A stretch of 9,451 nucleotides of DNA from a bacterium (GCA_021784265.1 JAJXTA010000063.1:1-9451), one strand, 5' to 3'. Shown: positions 1 through 6,343, counted from the first letter of the stretch. Notes: generated by a model not told the origin, from the letters alone. A program made the numbers and translations.

Positions 1-370
1 TGATGGCGTGAACGATGCCCCCGCCTTGGCGGCCGGGGATATCGGCATCGCGATGGGAGCGGCGGGCAGCGAAGTGGCCATCCATAGCGCGACCATCGCC
101 CTCATGAACAACGACCTCCGCCGCCTCCCCTTCCTGGTGCGGTTGTCTCGGAGCACCCGCGCGGTCATCAACCAGAACCTGTTGTTCGGGGTCTTGTTCA
201 TCATCGGCGGCTGGACGTTTACGGCCTTCGGTTACATCACCCCGATCGTGGCGGCGATCATGTACAACCTCGGCTCGTTGGTGGTGGTCTTCAACAGCGC
301 CCGCTTGGTGCGCCAAGGGGAAGAGTTGGAGCCGTTCATCGCCCCGGCGCCGCCCCGCACTTCGGGCTGA
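1..370 (+). CDS. P1B-type heavy-metal-transporting P-type ATPase, C-terminal fragment
   Basis: This is the 3' end of a gene that begins left of the window; the first complete codon is at position 2. The visible 122 residues open with DGVNDAPALAAGDIGIAMG, the hinge motif of the P-type ATPase P domain that coordinates Mg2+. The following GSEVAIHSATIALMNNDL stretch is the usual end of the HAD-like domain. Two hydrophobic helices follow (roughly residues 58-75 and 79-98), then a short tail after NSARLVR, as in metal-pumping P1B ATPases (ZntA/CadA/CopA type). These export or import metal ions across the inner membrane at the cost of ATP. The last helix reads YNLGS, not the D-x-G expected for Zn/Cd pumps, the HEG of the P1B-4 group, or the M-x-x-S-S of Cu pumps. 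The metal therefore cannot be assigned from this fragment. The family call is firm; the specificity is open. Confidence 0.93.
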   Translation, partial: DGVNDAPALAAGDIGIAMGAAGSEVAIHSATIALMNNDLRRLPFLVRLSRSTRAVINQNLLFGVLFIIGGWTFTAFGYITPIVAAIMYNLGSLVVVFNSARLVRQGEELEPFIAPAPPRTSG

Positions 371-379
371 GCCTGCCGC

Positions 380-430
380 GGGCGGGCCTCGCCGCCCTTC
401 CGGGCGGGGGAGCCAGCCCGTGGGCCGCCC
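380..430 (+). other. Alternating complementary GC segments (competing hairpins) after the ATPase gene
   Basis: The 120-base gap between the ATPase stop and aroB holds alternating copies of GGGCGG (380-385 and 402-407) and CCGCCC (392-397 and 425-430, with another at 471-476). Segments 380-385/392-397 and 392-397/402-407 form mutually exclusive 6-bp hairpins; the second has a TTCC loop. There is no T-run, so this is not a classical Rho-independent terminator. It may act as a structured transcript end for the ATPase mRNA. In DNA this GC-rich, such segments can also arise by chance. Confidence 0.3.
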
Positions 431-454
431 GCACCCGGGGTCGTCGTTTGTCGC

Positions 455-483
455 TTGGAGAGACGCCCGCCCGCCCCTACATT
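455..483 (+). promoter_or_regulatory. Candidate sigma70-type promoter of aroB, possibly leaderless
   Basis: TTGGAG (455-460) and TACATT (478-483) are separated by exactly 17 bases. They match the sigma70 consensus hexamers at 3 of 6 and 4 of 6 positions. The -10 box ends 7 bases before the aroB ATG at 491, so transcription would start at or next to the start codon. No Shine-Dalgarno sequence lies in front of that ATG, which fits a leaderless message. This is read from sequence alone. Confidence 0.35.
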
Positions 484-490
484 ACCGGCC

Positions 491-1621
491 ATGCGCGTGG
501 TCACAGTCCGGCTGGGTGAGCGGAGCTACTCGATCAAGATTGGCCGCCATCTTGGCGCCCGGCTCGGCGCCGAATGCGCCCGCCTGGGGTTCGCCGCCCG
601 CTGCGCCGTCATCACCGATACCCACGTCGGCCCGCGTTACGCCGCGCCGGCCGTCCGCAGCCTCCAAGCCGCCGGGTTCGAACCGGTCGTGGTCACCGTG
701 CCGGCCGGCGAGCCGGCCAAGTGCCTCAAGGTGGCGGCGGCCTGCTACGACCAGTTGGCCGCGCACCGGTTGGAGCGGCGCTCGTTCATTGTCGCCTTGG
801 GCGGGGGCGTGGTGGGTGATGTGGCGGGGTTCGTGGCCGCAACCTACCTTCGCGGTTTGGCGCTGGTCCAGGCGCCCACGACCCTGTTGGCGCAGGTCGA
901 TAGCTCGGTGGGAGGCAAGGTGGGCGTGAATCTGAAGGCGGGTAAGAACCTCGTCGGGGCCTTTCATCAACCACGGTTGGTGCTGTGCGATCTGGACACG
1001 CTGGCCACTCTTCCCGCCCGGGAGTTTCGCGCCGGCCTGGCTGAGGTCATCAAGTATGGCATCATCGCCGATGCCGCCCTGTTCGGGCGGCTGGAGCGCC
1101 AGATGCCGCGGCTCCTGGCGCGCGACCCCCAGGTCCTCGCCCCCGTCATTCAACGCTGCTGCGAGATCAAGGCCGCGGTCGTGGGAGAAGACGAGACCGA
1201 GAGTGGTCGGCGGGCGATTCTGAACTTCGGGCACACCATCGGGCATGCCCTGGAGGCCATTTCCGGCTACGGCACCTATCTGCACGGGGAGGCCATCGCC
1301 ATCGGCCAAACCGCCGCCGCCCGCCTCTCCGCCGCCGTGCTGGGGCTGCCGCCGTCGGCGGTCGCCCGGGTGAGGGAGTTATTCCGGCGGGCGGGTCTGC
1401 CGACGGAAGTCCACCTGCGCCCCCGCGCGCTGGTCCGGTTGTTGGCGGCGATGCGGTTGGACAAAAAGGTTGCGGGCGGCGAGGTCCGCTTTGTTCTGGC
1501 TCGCCGGCTGGGGGAAGTCGAGTACGGCCAGCGGGTGGGTCTGGAGGCGATCCCTCCCAGCCTGGCCGCGGCGGAAGGCAATCCCGCACAAACTCCTTTA
1601 CAATCGGCCGCGGGGAGCTAA
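491..1621 (+). CDS. aroB: 3-dehydroquinate synthase
   Basis: This cytosolic enzyme of the shikimate pathway converts 3-deoxy-D-arabino-heptulosonate 7-phosphate to 3-dehydroquinate, using NAD+ and a divalent metal. The 376-residue product has the expected length (family about 350-380). The nucleotide-binding motif GGGVVGDVAGF is at residues 104-114, followed by PTTLLAQVDSSVGGKVGVN at 129-147. The likely zinc ligands are Glu185 (in AGLAEVIKYG), His248 (in NFGHTIGHALE) and His265 (in YLHGEAIAIG), with spacing matching characterised AroB enzymes. Lys151-Asn153 (GKN) and the C-terminal DKK at 324-326 are also typical. The frame is open upstream to 455, but the ATG at 491 places the MRVVTVRLGERSY strand where homologues begin. 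No Shine-Dalgarno sequence is visible. The lipoprotein gene follows after 27 bases and may share the transcript. Confidence 0.97.
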   Translation: MRVVTVRLGERSYSIKIGRHLGARLGAECARLGFAARCAVITDTHVGPRYAAPAVRSLQAAGFEPVVVTVPAGEPAKCLKVAAACYDQLAAHRLERRSFIVALGGGVVGDVAGFVAATYLRGLALVQAPTTLLAQVDSSVGGKVGVNLKAGKNLVGAFHQPRLVLCDLDTLATLPAREFRAGLAEVIKYGIIADAALFGRLERQMPRLLARDPQVLAPVIQRCCEIKAAVVGEDETESGRRAILNFGHTIGHALEAISGYGTYLHGEAIAIGQTAAARLSAAVLGLPPSAVARVRELFRRAGLPTEVHLRPRALVRLLAAMRLDKKVAGGEVRFVLARRLGEVEYGQRVGLEAIPPSLAAAEGNPAQTPLQSAAGS

Positions 1622-1648
1622 GCTTGGGGCGTACAAGACGCATTTATT

Positions 1649-2107
1649 ATGCAAAACAAGGTTTCTTTGGTGGCCGCCGCGGCGCTCTTGGGCCTGCTGG
1701 CGGTCGGTTGCGCCGGGCCGGAGCAAAAGCTCGGACGCGGGATCAACAACGCGACCGAATTCGCCCGCATGGGTGAGTTGCGGCGGTCGGTCGAGCAGAC
1801 GGCCTTGTTCGACGGCGCGCCCACCGCCTACACTACGGGGTTCTTTCGCGGCATCGACCGCAGCCTCATTCGGACGATGGTGGGGGCCTTCGAGATCGCG
1901 ACCTTCCCCATCCCGAGCTACGATCCTTATCTGAAACCGGGGTGCCCCATCATGCCCGACGCCTCGGTGGACCCGGTCTTCCCCGACAGCTACACCCCGC
2001 ACCTGATCTCCGACACCACCTTCGAGCCGGATGCCGCCCTGGGGTTCAGCGGGGGTGACATCGTGCCCTTCATCCCCGGGAGCCGGTTCCGGGTGTTTGA
2101 CTACTGA
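1649..2107 (+). CDS. Small lipoprotein resembling the TIGR04073 exosortase-associated family
   Basis: The product is 152 residues. It starts with MQNK, a hydrophobic core (residues 5-19) and LAVGC, so signal peptidase II would be expected to cleave before Cys21 and leave a lipid-anchored protein. The Cys is followed by GPEQKLGRGINNATEF, and then RGIDRSLIRTMVGAFEIATF and FPIPSYDPYL. I associate the KLGRG-x-x-N and GAFE-I-x-TFPIP pattern, and the GFSGGDIVPFIPGSRFRVF ending, with TIGR04073, a short family named for co-occurrence with exosortase systems in Verrucomicrobia. That assignment is from memory and moderate. No molecular function is known. It sits 27 bases after aroB and 129 bases before ispE, with no exosortase in this window. 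The start is the ATG opening the signal peptide; no Shine-Dalgarno sequence precedes it. Confidence 0.8.
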   Translation: MQNKVSLVAAAALLGLLAVGCAGPEQKLGRGINNATEFARMGELRRSVEQTALFDGAPTAYTTGFFRGIDRSLIRTMVGAFEIATFPIPSYDPYLKPGCPIMPDASVDPVFPDSYTPHLISDTTFEPDAALGFSGGDIVPFIPGSRFRVFDY

Positions 2108-2124
2108 GCGGGGAGCGTGACCGA

Positions 2125-2139
2125 GACCCCGAAGGGGTC
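2125..2139 (+). repeat. Hairpin between the lipoprotein gene and ispE
   Basis: A perfect 6-bp inverted repeat, GACCCC-GAA-GGGGTC, lies 18 bases after the lipoprotein stop codon. It has no following T-run, so it could be a weak transcript-end structure or simply a stable stem in the intergenic region. The 129-base gap (2108-2236) shows no other recognisable signal and no convincing promoter for ispE. Confidence 0.35.
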
Positions 2140-2236
2140 GGCCGCGCTCTGGCGGTGAGTAGCCCCAGCGTGCGCCAACAAGGGCGGAAGGGGTGTCCGT
2201 GGGAGTGCCGTCAACCGCGCCCCAGCCGACCTTCCC

Positions 2237-3139
2237 ATGCCGGTTGATCTCGAACGCCGCTCGCCTTGCAAGGTCAACTTGCTGCTCAACGTCCTGGGCA
2301 AGCGCCCGGACGGCTTCCACGAGCTGGAGACGGTGCTGCAACCGGTGGCGGTGTTCGATTCGCTCCATTTTACCCGCACCGCCGAGGGTGTGGCCTTGAC
2401 GTGCAGCGAGCCCGCCCTGCCGACCGATGCCGCCAATCTGGTTCACCGGGCCGCGACCGCCTTCCTCACGACGGCTGGAGTTCCCGGCGGGGTGCGGATC
2501 CATTTGGAGAAGCGCATCCCTCTGGCCGCCGGCTTGGGCGGAGGCAGCGGCAACGCGGCGACCACGCTGCTGGCGCTCAACGAGCTGTTCGACAGTCCCT
2601 TGTCCCCGGCGGCCCTCACGGAACTGGCGGCCGGTCTCGGCTCCGACGTCCCTTTTTTCCTACAGACTGGCCCGGCCCTGGCTACCAGCCGTGGTGAGCG
2701 GATTCAACCGCTCCGCCCTTTTCCCGCCCTGCGGGGCGTTTGGTTGGTGCTGGTCCATCCCGGATTCGGGATCGCGACCGCCTGGGCTTACCAGAACCTA
2801 GCGCGCTTCCCCCAGGCCTTGAACGGGCCGCCGGGGCGGGCGGCCCGGCTGATTGGCGCCTTGGCGAGCGGCGAGCGCCCCGCCGCCGGCCTCCAGCTCT
2901 ACAACGCCCTCGAAGCCCCGGCCTTGGCCAAATACCCAGTGCTCGCTCTCTACCAGGAGTTCTTCCGTCAGGAAGGGGCCTTGGCCGCGCTGATGTCCGG
3001 GAGCGGCTCGACCACGTTCGCGTTGGCCGCCGACGAAGGGGCGGCTCGCCTGATGCGGGAGCGTTTCCTCGCCCGGTTTGGCGGCCAGGGCTGGAGTGCG
3101 GTCGTCCCGTTAGAGGGGGGCGAAGCCGCCCGGAGTTGA
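2237..3139 (+). CDS. ispE: 4-diphosphocytidyl-2-C-methyl-D-erythritol kinase
   Basis: This is a cytosolic GHMP-family kinase of the MEP (non-mevalonate) isoprenoid pathway. It phosphorylates CDP-methylerythritol at the 2-hydroxyl with ATP. The 300-residue length is normal. The N-terminal CKVNLLLNVLGKRPDGFHEL (11-30) carries the catalytic Lys12 and the substrate-binding DGFHEL. The ATP-binding glycine loop PLAAGLGGGSGNAA is at 95-108. GSDVPFF at 135-141 supplies the catalytic Asp137. The third GHMP motif, LMSGSGSTTFAL, is at 252-263. The glycine loop reads GGGSGNAAT where many IspE proteins have GGGSSDAAA, a variation rather than a loss. The ATG at 2237 is the only sensible start and has no Shine-Dalgarno sequence. 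A terminator-like hairpin follows 18 bases after the stop. Confidence 0.96.
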   Translation: MPVDLERRSPCKVNLLLNVLGKRPDGFHELETVLQPVAVFDSLHFTRTAEGVALTCSEPALPTDAANLVHRAATAFLTTAGVPGGVRIHLEKRIPLAAGLGGGSGNAATTLLALNELFDSPLSPAALTELAAGLGSDVPFFLQTGPALATSRGERIQPLRPFPALRGVWLVLVHPGFGIATAWAYQNLARFPQALNGPPGRAARLIGALASGERPAAGLQLYNALEAPALAKYPVLALYQEFFRQEGALAALMSGSGSTTFALAADEGAARLMRERFLARFGGQGWSAVVPLEGGEAARS

Positions 3140-3157
3140 GGCGGGCGGGGGGCCTTG

Positions 3158-3188
3158 CCGCGGCGGTTGTCGCGGTGTTTTTGTCTTT
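3158..3188 (+). terminator. Rho-independent terminator-like hairpin after ispE
   Basis: The stem CCGCG (3158-3162) / CGCGG (3171-3175) encloses an 8-base loop and can be extended by G·T pairs. It is followed by a T-rich tract (TTTTT at 3178-3182, then TCTTT). It lies just after the ispE stop and before the tRNA gene, so it likely ends the aroB-ispE transcription region. Confidence 0.6.
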
Positions 3189-3215
3189 GCGGGGCGTGAC
3201 TGCCAAAGCTACGTT
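3187..3215 (+). promoter_or_regulatory. Candidate promoter of tRNA-Gln
   Basis: TTGCGG (3187-3192) and TACGTT (3210-3215) are 17 bases apart, placing the transcription start about 4 bases before the tRNA 5' end at 3226. Each hexamer matches the consensus at only 3 of 6 positions. The support is mainly position and spacing. Confidence 0.3.
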
Positions 3216-3225
3216 AGCGGCGGGT

Positions 3226-3299
3226 TGTCCGATGGTGTAATGGTAGCACAGAGGTCTTTGGAGCCTTTAGTCCAGGTTCAAATCCTGGTCGGACAGCCA
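3226..3299 (+). tRNA. tRNA-Gln (anticodon TTG), CCA encoded
   Basis: This 74-base gene folds into a full cloverleaf. The acceptor stem TGTCCGA pairs with TCGGACA at 3289-3295, with discriminator G3296 and genomically encoded CCA at 3297-3299. The D stem is GTG/CAC. The anticodon arm is GAGGT-CTTTGGA-GCCTT with anticodon TTG at 3258-3260. The variable loop is 4 bases. The T arm is CCAGG-TTCAAAT-CCTGG. The U1-A72 first pair is characteristic of bacterial tRNA-Gln. The anticodon stem has G·U wobbles at both ends (27·43 and 31·39). The UUG anticodon reads CAA and, by wobble, CAG. Confidence 0.97.
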
Positions 3300-3648
3300 T
3301 TGTTGCTCAGGAAAATGAGGGGTTCGGAAGCGCCCGCCCAGGATTCCGGCGGTTTGGCCGCCAAGAGCCCCAGTGGTGGGCCAAGCAACCCGCCCGGGAG
3401 ATTCCTCAAGCGCACGCGACACCGGGGCCGGCGCCCCGGTCCGTGCCGTCGGAACCTGCTGCCGCTTGGCTTGGCCCTTGGCTTTGTCGTGGGCGCCGAG
3501 GTCCAGCGACCCGACGGCTTCCCCGTCGATGTCGGAGGTGGCCCCCAAAGCCTCGGCCACCCCCGCGGCGTAAACCGTCCGGCCATAGTGCGTGGCCGGC
3601 CTCAGGGCCCGGCGGGGCAAGAGCCGCCCTGTGCGTTGCACAGCACAG
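3300..3648. other. Long intergenic region between tRNA-Gln and the first prepilin-like gene
   Basis: I see no convincing gene here. A minus-strand reading frame (3267-3641) is open for 124 codons, but its C-terminus (SDQDLNLD) is only the antisense of the tRNA T arm, and I recognise no family in the rest. The stretch YGRTVYAAGVAEALGATSD in its N-terminal half looks faintly protein-like, so a decayed gene cannot be excluded. The stretch also holds a 5-bp stem GGCGG/CCGCC (3348-3362) and the perfect 8-bp hairpin at 3421-3440. Neither has a T-run. Confidence 0.4.
3421..3440. repeat. Perfect 8-bp inverted repeat with CGGC tetraloop
   Basis: ACCGGGGC (3421-3428) and GCCCCGGT (3433-3440) are perfect reverse complements around CGGC. 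The stem is very stable on either strand. It is not followed by T residues. It could be a transcript-end structure, a protein-binding palindrome, or a chance product of high GC. Confidence 0.5.
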
Positions 3649-3677
3649 TTGCTTGCGGAACAGATTCGCGATATAGT
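3649..3677 (+). promoter_or_regulatory. Promoter of the first prepilin-like gene
   Basis: TTGCTT (3649-3654) and TATAGT (3672-3677) are 17 bases apart; the -10 box matches consensus at 5 of 6 positions. The start would fall near 3684, giving a leader of about 50 bases before the ATG at 3735. The -35 box is embedded in AGCACAGTTGC (3642-3652). The same 11-mer recurs at the same place upstream of the paralogue at 4913, which strengthens the call. Confidence 0.5.
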
Positions 3678-3734
3678 CTTTCTAATATCTGCCTAGAACG
3701 AGGATCAAGGGCAGGTTGAGGATACTGGAAACCT

Positions 3735-4616
3735 ATGTCGCACCGAACCCGCACCCACGGGGCCGCCCACGTGAGGCCGTGCCGCGGTTTTACCCTGATC
3801 GAACTTCTGGTGGTGATCGCCATCATCGCCATCCTGGCGAGCATGCTGTTGCCGGCCTTGTCCAAGGCCAAGACCAAAGCCCAGGGCATCTCCTGCCTGA
3901 ACAACCACCGGCAGTTGGCCCTGGCCTGGCGGATGTACTCCGAGGACAGCGCCGATAAGCTCCTTTACGCCTACGGCAGCACCGCCCAGAGCATGCCCTT
4001 CGCCTGGGTGACCGGGAGCCTCGACGGCGGCACCGGGGCCTCGAGCTCGAATCCGTCGAACTGGGACATCAACCAGGATATCACCAAGAGCCTGATGTGG
4101 CCCTATTGCGGCAAGGCCGCGGGCATCTTCCGGTGTCCCGCCGATAAGAGCACCGTCCGCCCCACCACGGGGACCTTCAAAGGGCAGACGGTCTCGCGGG
4201 TGCGCAGCATGTCCATGCTCAATTGGGACGGGGGCAACGGCGATAACCCGACCCAGCTCTGGGGCTTCTGGAGCGGCGCCTCCTGGCGGGTCTATACCAA
4301 GCTGAGCGATTACGTGGACCCCGGGGCCAGCATGACCATCGTCTTCCTGGATGAACGTTGGGATTCCCTCAACGACGGCTACTGGGTCGTGGACATGACC
4401 GGCTACCCGGCACCCGCCGCCACCAAGATCGTGGATTTTCCCGCCAGCTACCATAACCGCGCCGGCGGGTTCTCGTTCGCCGACGGCCATTCGGAGATCA
4501 AGAAGTGGGTGGACCCGCGCACGACGCCGACCACCATCACCAGCCTGAACATCCCCAGCCCCAACAACCGCGACGTGCTCTGGATCCAGGACCACGCCAC
4601 ACGCGCCTATCGGTAG
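3735..4616 (+). CDS. Prepilin-like protein with N-terminal methylation motif and H-X9-DG box (first paralogue)
   Basis: The 293-residue product begins with an 18-residue charged leader ending in RG|FTLIE. A type IV prepilin peptidase is expected to cleave after Gly18 and methylate Phe19; Glu23 is the conserved +5 residue. A hydrophobic helix covers about 21-42, then an amphipathic AKTKAQG stretch. Near the C-terminus [12 protein letters not shown] (240-251) is the H-X9-DG box of the pseudopilin-like proteins that are abundant in Verrucomicrobiota and Planctomycetota. Such proteins are secreted, inner-membrane-inserted pilin or pseudopilin-like subunits; the role of this subclass is largely unknown. 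No secretion or pilus assembly gene is present in the window. A close paralogue follows 296 bases downstream, with identical leader length and strong similarity over the N-terminus and the H-X9-DG region. The start ATG has at best a weak GGA upstream (3727-3729). Confidence 0.95.
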   Translation: MSHRTRTHGAAHVRPCRGFTLIELLVVIAIIAILASMLLPALSKAKTKAQGISCLNNHRQLALAWRMYSEDSADKLLYAYGSTAQSMPFAWVTGSLDGGTGASSSNPSNWDINQDITKSLMWPYCGKAAGIFRCPADKSTVRPTTGTFKGQTVSRVRSMSMLNWDGGNGDNPTQLWGFWSGASWRVYTKLSDYVDPGASMTIVFLDERWDSLNDGYWVVDMTGYPAPAATKIVDFPASYHNRAGGFSFADGHSEIKKWVDPRTTPTTITSLNIPSPNNRDVLWIQDHATRAYR

Positions 4617-4817
4617 GGGCCAGGGAGAGAAGGCTCGAGCCGGAGCGACCCGCCGCGGGAGCCGCCGGCGCGCGCCCCGCCGGGGTCCGGTGGTGGTAGG
4701 GCCGAGCCGCGGAGGTGGAAGTAGCTGGCCAGAAGGGAGATGGACGAGCGGCTGAGGGGGGTAGCATTGGCCCATCAGGGTTGCGGACCCGCCGCCACTC
4801 GCGCCTGTGCCGCGGAA
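4617..4817. other. Spacer between the two prepilin-like genes, no gene seen
   Basis: This stretch is GC-rich and purine-biased on the + strand. I see only short GC stems, such as CCCC/GGGG around 4676-4686, and no T-run. The reading frame of the downstream gene stays open back to 4715, but that stretch is low-complexity in character and unlike any pilin leader, so I treat it as untranslated. The upstream element of the second gene starts at 4818. Confidence 0.5.
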
Positions 4818-4824
4818 AGCACAG

Positions 4825-4853
4825 TTGCCAGGCTGAGGGGCATACCGTATGGT
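4825..4853 (+). promoter_or_regulatory. Promoter of the second prepilin-like gene
   Basis: TTGCCA (4825-4830; 5 of 6 consensus) and TATGGT (4848-4853; 4 of 6) are 17 bases apart. The -35 box lies in AGCACAGTTGC (4818-4828), identical to the 11-mer at 3642-3652 before the first paralogue. The distance from the -35 box to the ATG is 88 bases, against 86 in the first copy. Confidence 0.5.
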
Positions 4854-4912
4854 CCGCTGCGTCGTCTCCCGTGGCTCCGACACGGGGAGCGCGCCAGCGA
4901 ACTGCAACACCT

Positions 4913-5788
4913 ATGCCGCACCGAACCTACCCCCACCGGGCCGCGCGCCCGGCGCCCCGCCGCGGTTTTACCCTCATTGAACTCCTGGTCGTCATCGCGA
5001 TTATCGCGATTCTCGCCAGCATGCTCCTGCCGGCCTTGGCCAAGGCCAAGACCAAAGCCCAGGGTGTGTCGTGCATGAACAACACCAAGCAGTTGATGAT
5101 CGCTTGGAAGATGTACATCGACGACAACAAGGATACGCTGCCTTATGCCTACGCGGCCGAGGGAACCCCAAGCGACCCCGGATGGAAATACGCCTGGGTT
5201 CATGGCATCTTGGATTTTAATAACGGGAACACCGACAACTGGAATTGGACGAACACGCTCGCCGTGGGCTGCATCTGGCCTTATACCGGTCACTCGCCGG
5301 ACATCTACCGTTGTCCGGCAGACCCCACGATGGTCACCCCCACCAGCGGGCCGTATGCTGGCCACGCCGTACATCGGTGCCGGAGCAACTCGATGGACTC
5401 CTGGTGCGGCATGAATGAGGGCCAATACACTTGGTTCGGCGGTTCGCAGTTCCAGAAGTACTCGATCATGGCGGACTTCGTAAACCCGGGGCCAGCGAAC
5501 ACGTGGGTGCTGGTGGACGAACACCCGGACAGCATCAACGACGGGTTTTTTTGTGTGGACATGAATGGGTACCCAAACCCGGCGCAAGCGACCCTCCCCG
5601 ACGTGCCGGCTAGCTACCACAATGGGGCGTGCGGATTCGCATTCGCCGACGGGCACTCGGAAATCCACAAGTGGGTGGATCCCAGAACGATGCCTCCGTA
5701 CACCCGGACCGGCGGACTCCCGAGCGTCAGCCAAGCCAACAACAGGGATGTGGTCTGGTTGTGGACGCACACGACCGCCCTCAAGTAG
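4913..5788 (+). CDS. Prepilin-like protein with N-terminal methylation motif and H-X9-DG box (second paralogue)
   Basis: The 291-residue product is built like its upstream neighbour: an 18-residue leader ending RRG|FTLIE, predicted cleavage after Gly18, Glu23 at +5, a hydrophobic helix at about 21-42, and AKAKTKAQG. The H-X9-DG box [12 protein letters not shown] is at 236-247. Also shared are IYRCPAD or a near match (131-137), PASYHN, HSEI-x-KWVDPRT and NNRDV near the end. It has more cysteines than the first copy (54, 120, 134, 156, 165, 214 and 240); only Cys54 and Cys134 are shared by position. The frame is open upstream to 4715. The ATG at 4913 is chosen because the leader (MPHRT) and the bases just before it (ACCTATG) match the first copy (MSHRT). 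No Shine-Dalgarno sequence. Likely an exported pseudopilin-like surface or secretion subunit; the exact role is not readable. Confidence 0.95.
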   Translation: MPHRTYPHRAARPAPRRGFTLIELLVVIAIIAILASMLLPALAKAKTKAQGVSCMNNTKQLMIAWKMYIDDNKDTLPYAYAAEGTPSDPGWKYAWVHGILDFNNGNTDNWNWTNTLAVGCIWPYTGHSPDIYRCPADPTMVTPTSGPYAGHAVHRCRSNSMDSWCGMNEGQYTWFGGSQFQKYSIMADFVNPGPANTWVLVDEHPDSINDGFFCVDMNGYPNPAQATLPDVPASYHNGACGFAFADGHSEIHKWVDPRTMPPYTRTGGLPSVSQANNRDVVWLWTHTTALK

Positions 5789-5816
5789 CGGTCAGCGGTT
5801 CGGTGGCGCGGGCCCG

Positions 5817-5864
5817 AGGTCGGGCTTGGTTCGCCCGGCTTTCGGTCCGGGCCGGGCACCCGGC
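5817..5864. terminator. Hairpins between convergent genes, candidate bidirectional transcript end
   Basis: Two stems lie between the stops of the second prepilin-like gene (+) and the TMEM14-type gene (-). The first pairs 5817-5825 with 5833-5841 (9 bp including two G·T wobbles, with core CGGGC/GCCCG). The second is GCCGG-GCAC-CCGGC (5851-5864). Neither carries a T-run, so termination here is inferred from position only. Confidence 0.35.
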
Positions 5865-5880
5865 TGGGCAGGAACGGGGC

Positions 5881-6174
5881 TTAGAGGCAGACGCGCAGGG
5901 CGAGGGTAAGGGCGGTGACGGCCAGCATCAGGCCTGAAGGCATGAACTTCTTGGTTTTCGCCAGCCGCATCACGAACACGACCAACAGGAGGCCCAAGAG
6001 CACCTCGGCGGCGTGAGGCAGTGGCAGGAGACCAACTTGGCAGAGCACTAGGGCCAGGGCAAAGGCGCTGGAGGCGATCAAGGAGGGTTTGCTGCCGGCC
6101 TTGAGGTATCCCATCAGGCCGCCGGCCACCAGGAGGAGGATGTACACCCAGAGAATGATTGCTGATGTTGTCAT
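5881..6174 (-). CDS. TMEM14-family small integral membrane protein
   Basis: The product is 97 residues and almost wholly hydrophobic. Four membrane segments are apparent, at about residues 5-23, 30-50, 55-70 and 79-95. The features that suggest the TMEM14 (UPF0136) family are the early GGLMGYLKAGSKPSLIA stretch (18-34) and the RLAKTKKFMPSGLM stretch (70-83), plus the usual length of about 100. Eukaryotic members have been linked to haem or fatty-acid-related transport in organelles; the bacterial role is not established. It is convergent with the second prepilin-like gene, 92 bases between the stops. It is separated by 169 bases from the PIG-L gene upstream, so it may have its own promoter, but I could not identify one. 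No Shine-Dalgarno sequence precedes the ATG. Confidence 0.88.
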   Translation of the reverse strand: MTTSAIILWVYILLLVAGGLMGYLKAGSKPSLIASSAFALALVLCQVGLLPLPHAAEVLLGLLLVVFVMRLAKTKKFMPSGLMLAVTALTLALRVCL

Positions 6175-6343
6175 ACAGTCGAATCGATAACCGCGCCGAG
6201 GCCAGCCGCGCCGTCGGGTCGAGGCCGGCGGGAACTCTGGGGGCCGCGCCCCTCGGAGTCAAGCGGCGGCGCGGCCCCGGGCGCGCGGTGGTCCCGCCGC
6301 CGGGGCGACCGGGCGAGGCCGCGCTTGCCCGGCCCGGTGGTCG

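Noticed and set aside
482..1309. Long minus-strand open frame opposite aroB
   Set aside because: It is the high-GC antisense shadow of a firmly identified gene and has no recognisable motif.
3267..3641. 124-codon minus-strand open frame overlapping the tRNA
   Set aside because: Its end, SDQDLNLD, is the antisense translation of the tRNA T arm, a known annotation artefact. The rest has no recognised family, so it is mentioned only as part of the intergenic region.
3705..4910. 401-codon minus-strand open frame opposite the first prepilin-like gene
   Set aside because: The opposite strand encodes a clear prepilin-like protein; the antisense product is low-complexity and a similar shadow lies opposite the paralogue (4775-5770).
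4715..4912. N-terminal extension of the second prepilin-like protein
   Set aside because: It would bury the prepilin leader behind 66 extra residues and cover the promoter; the start at 4913 matches the paralogue.
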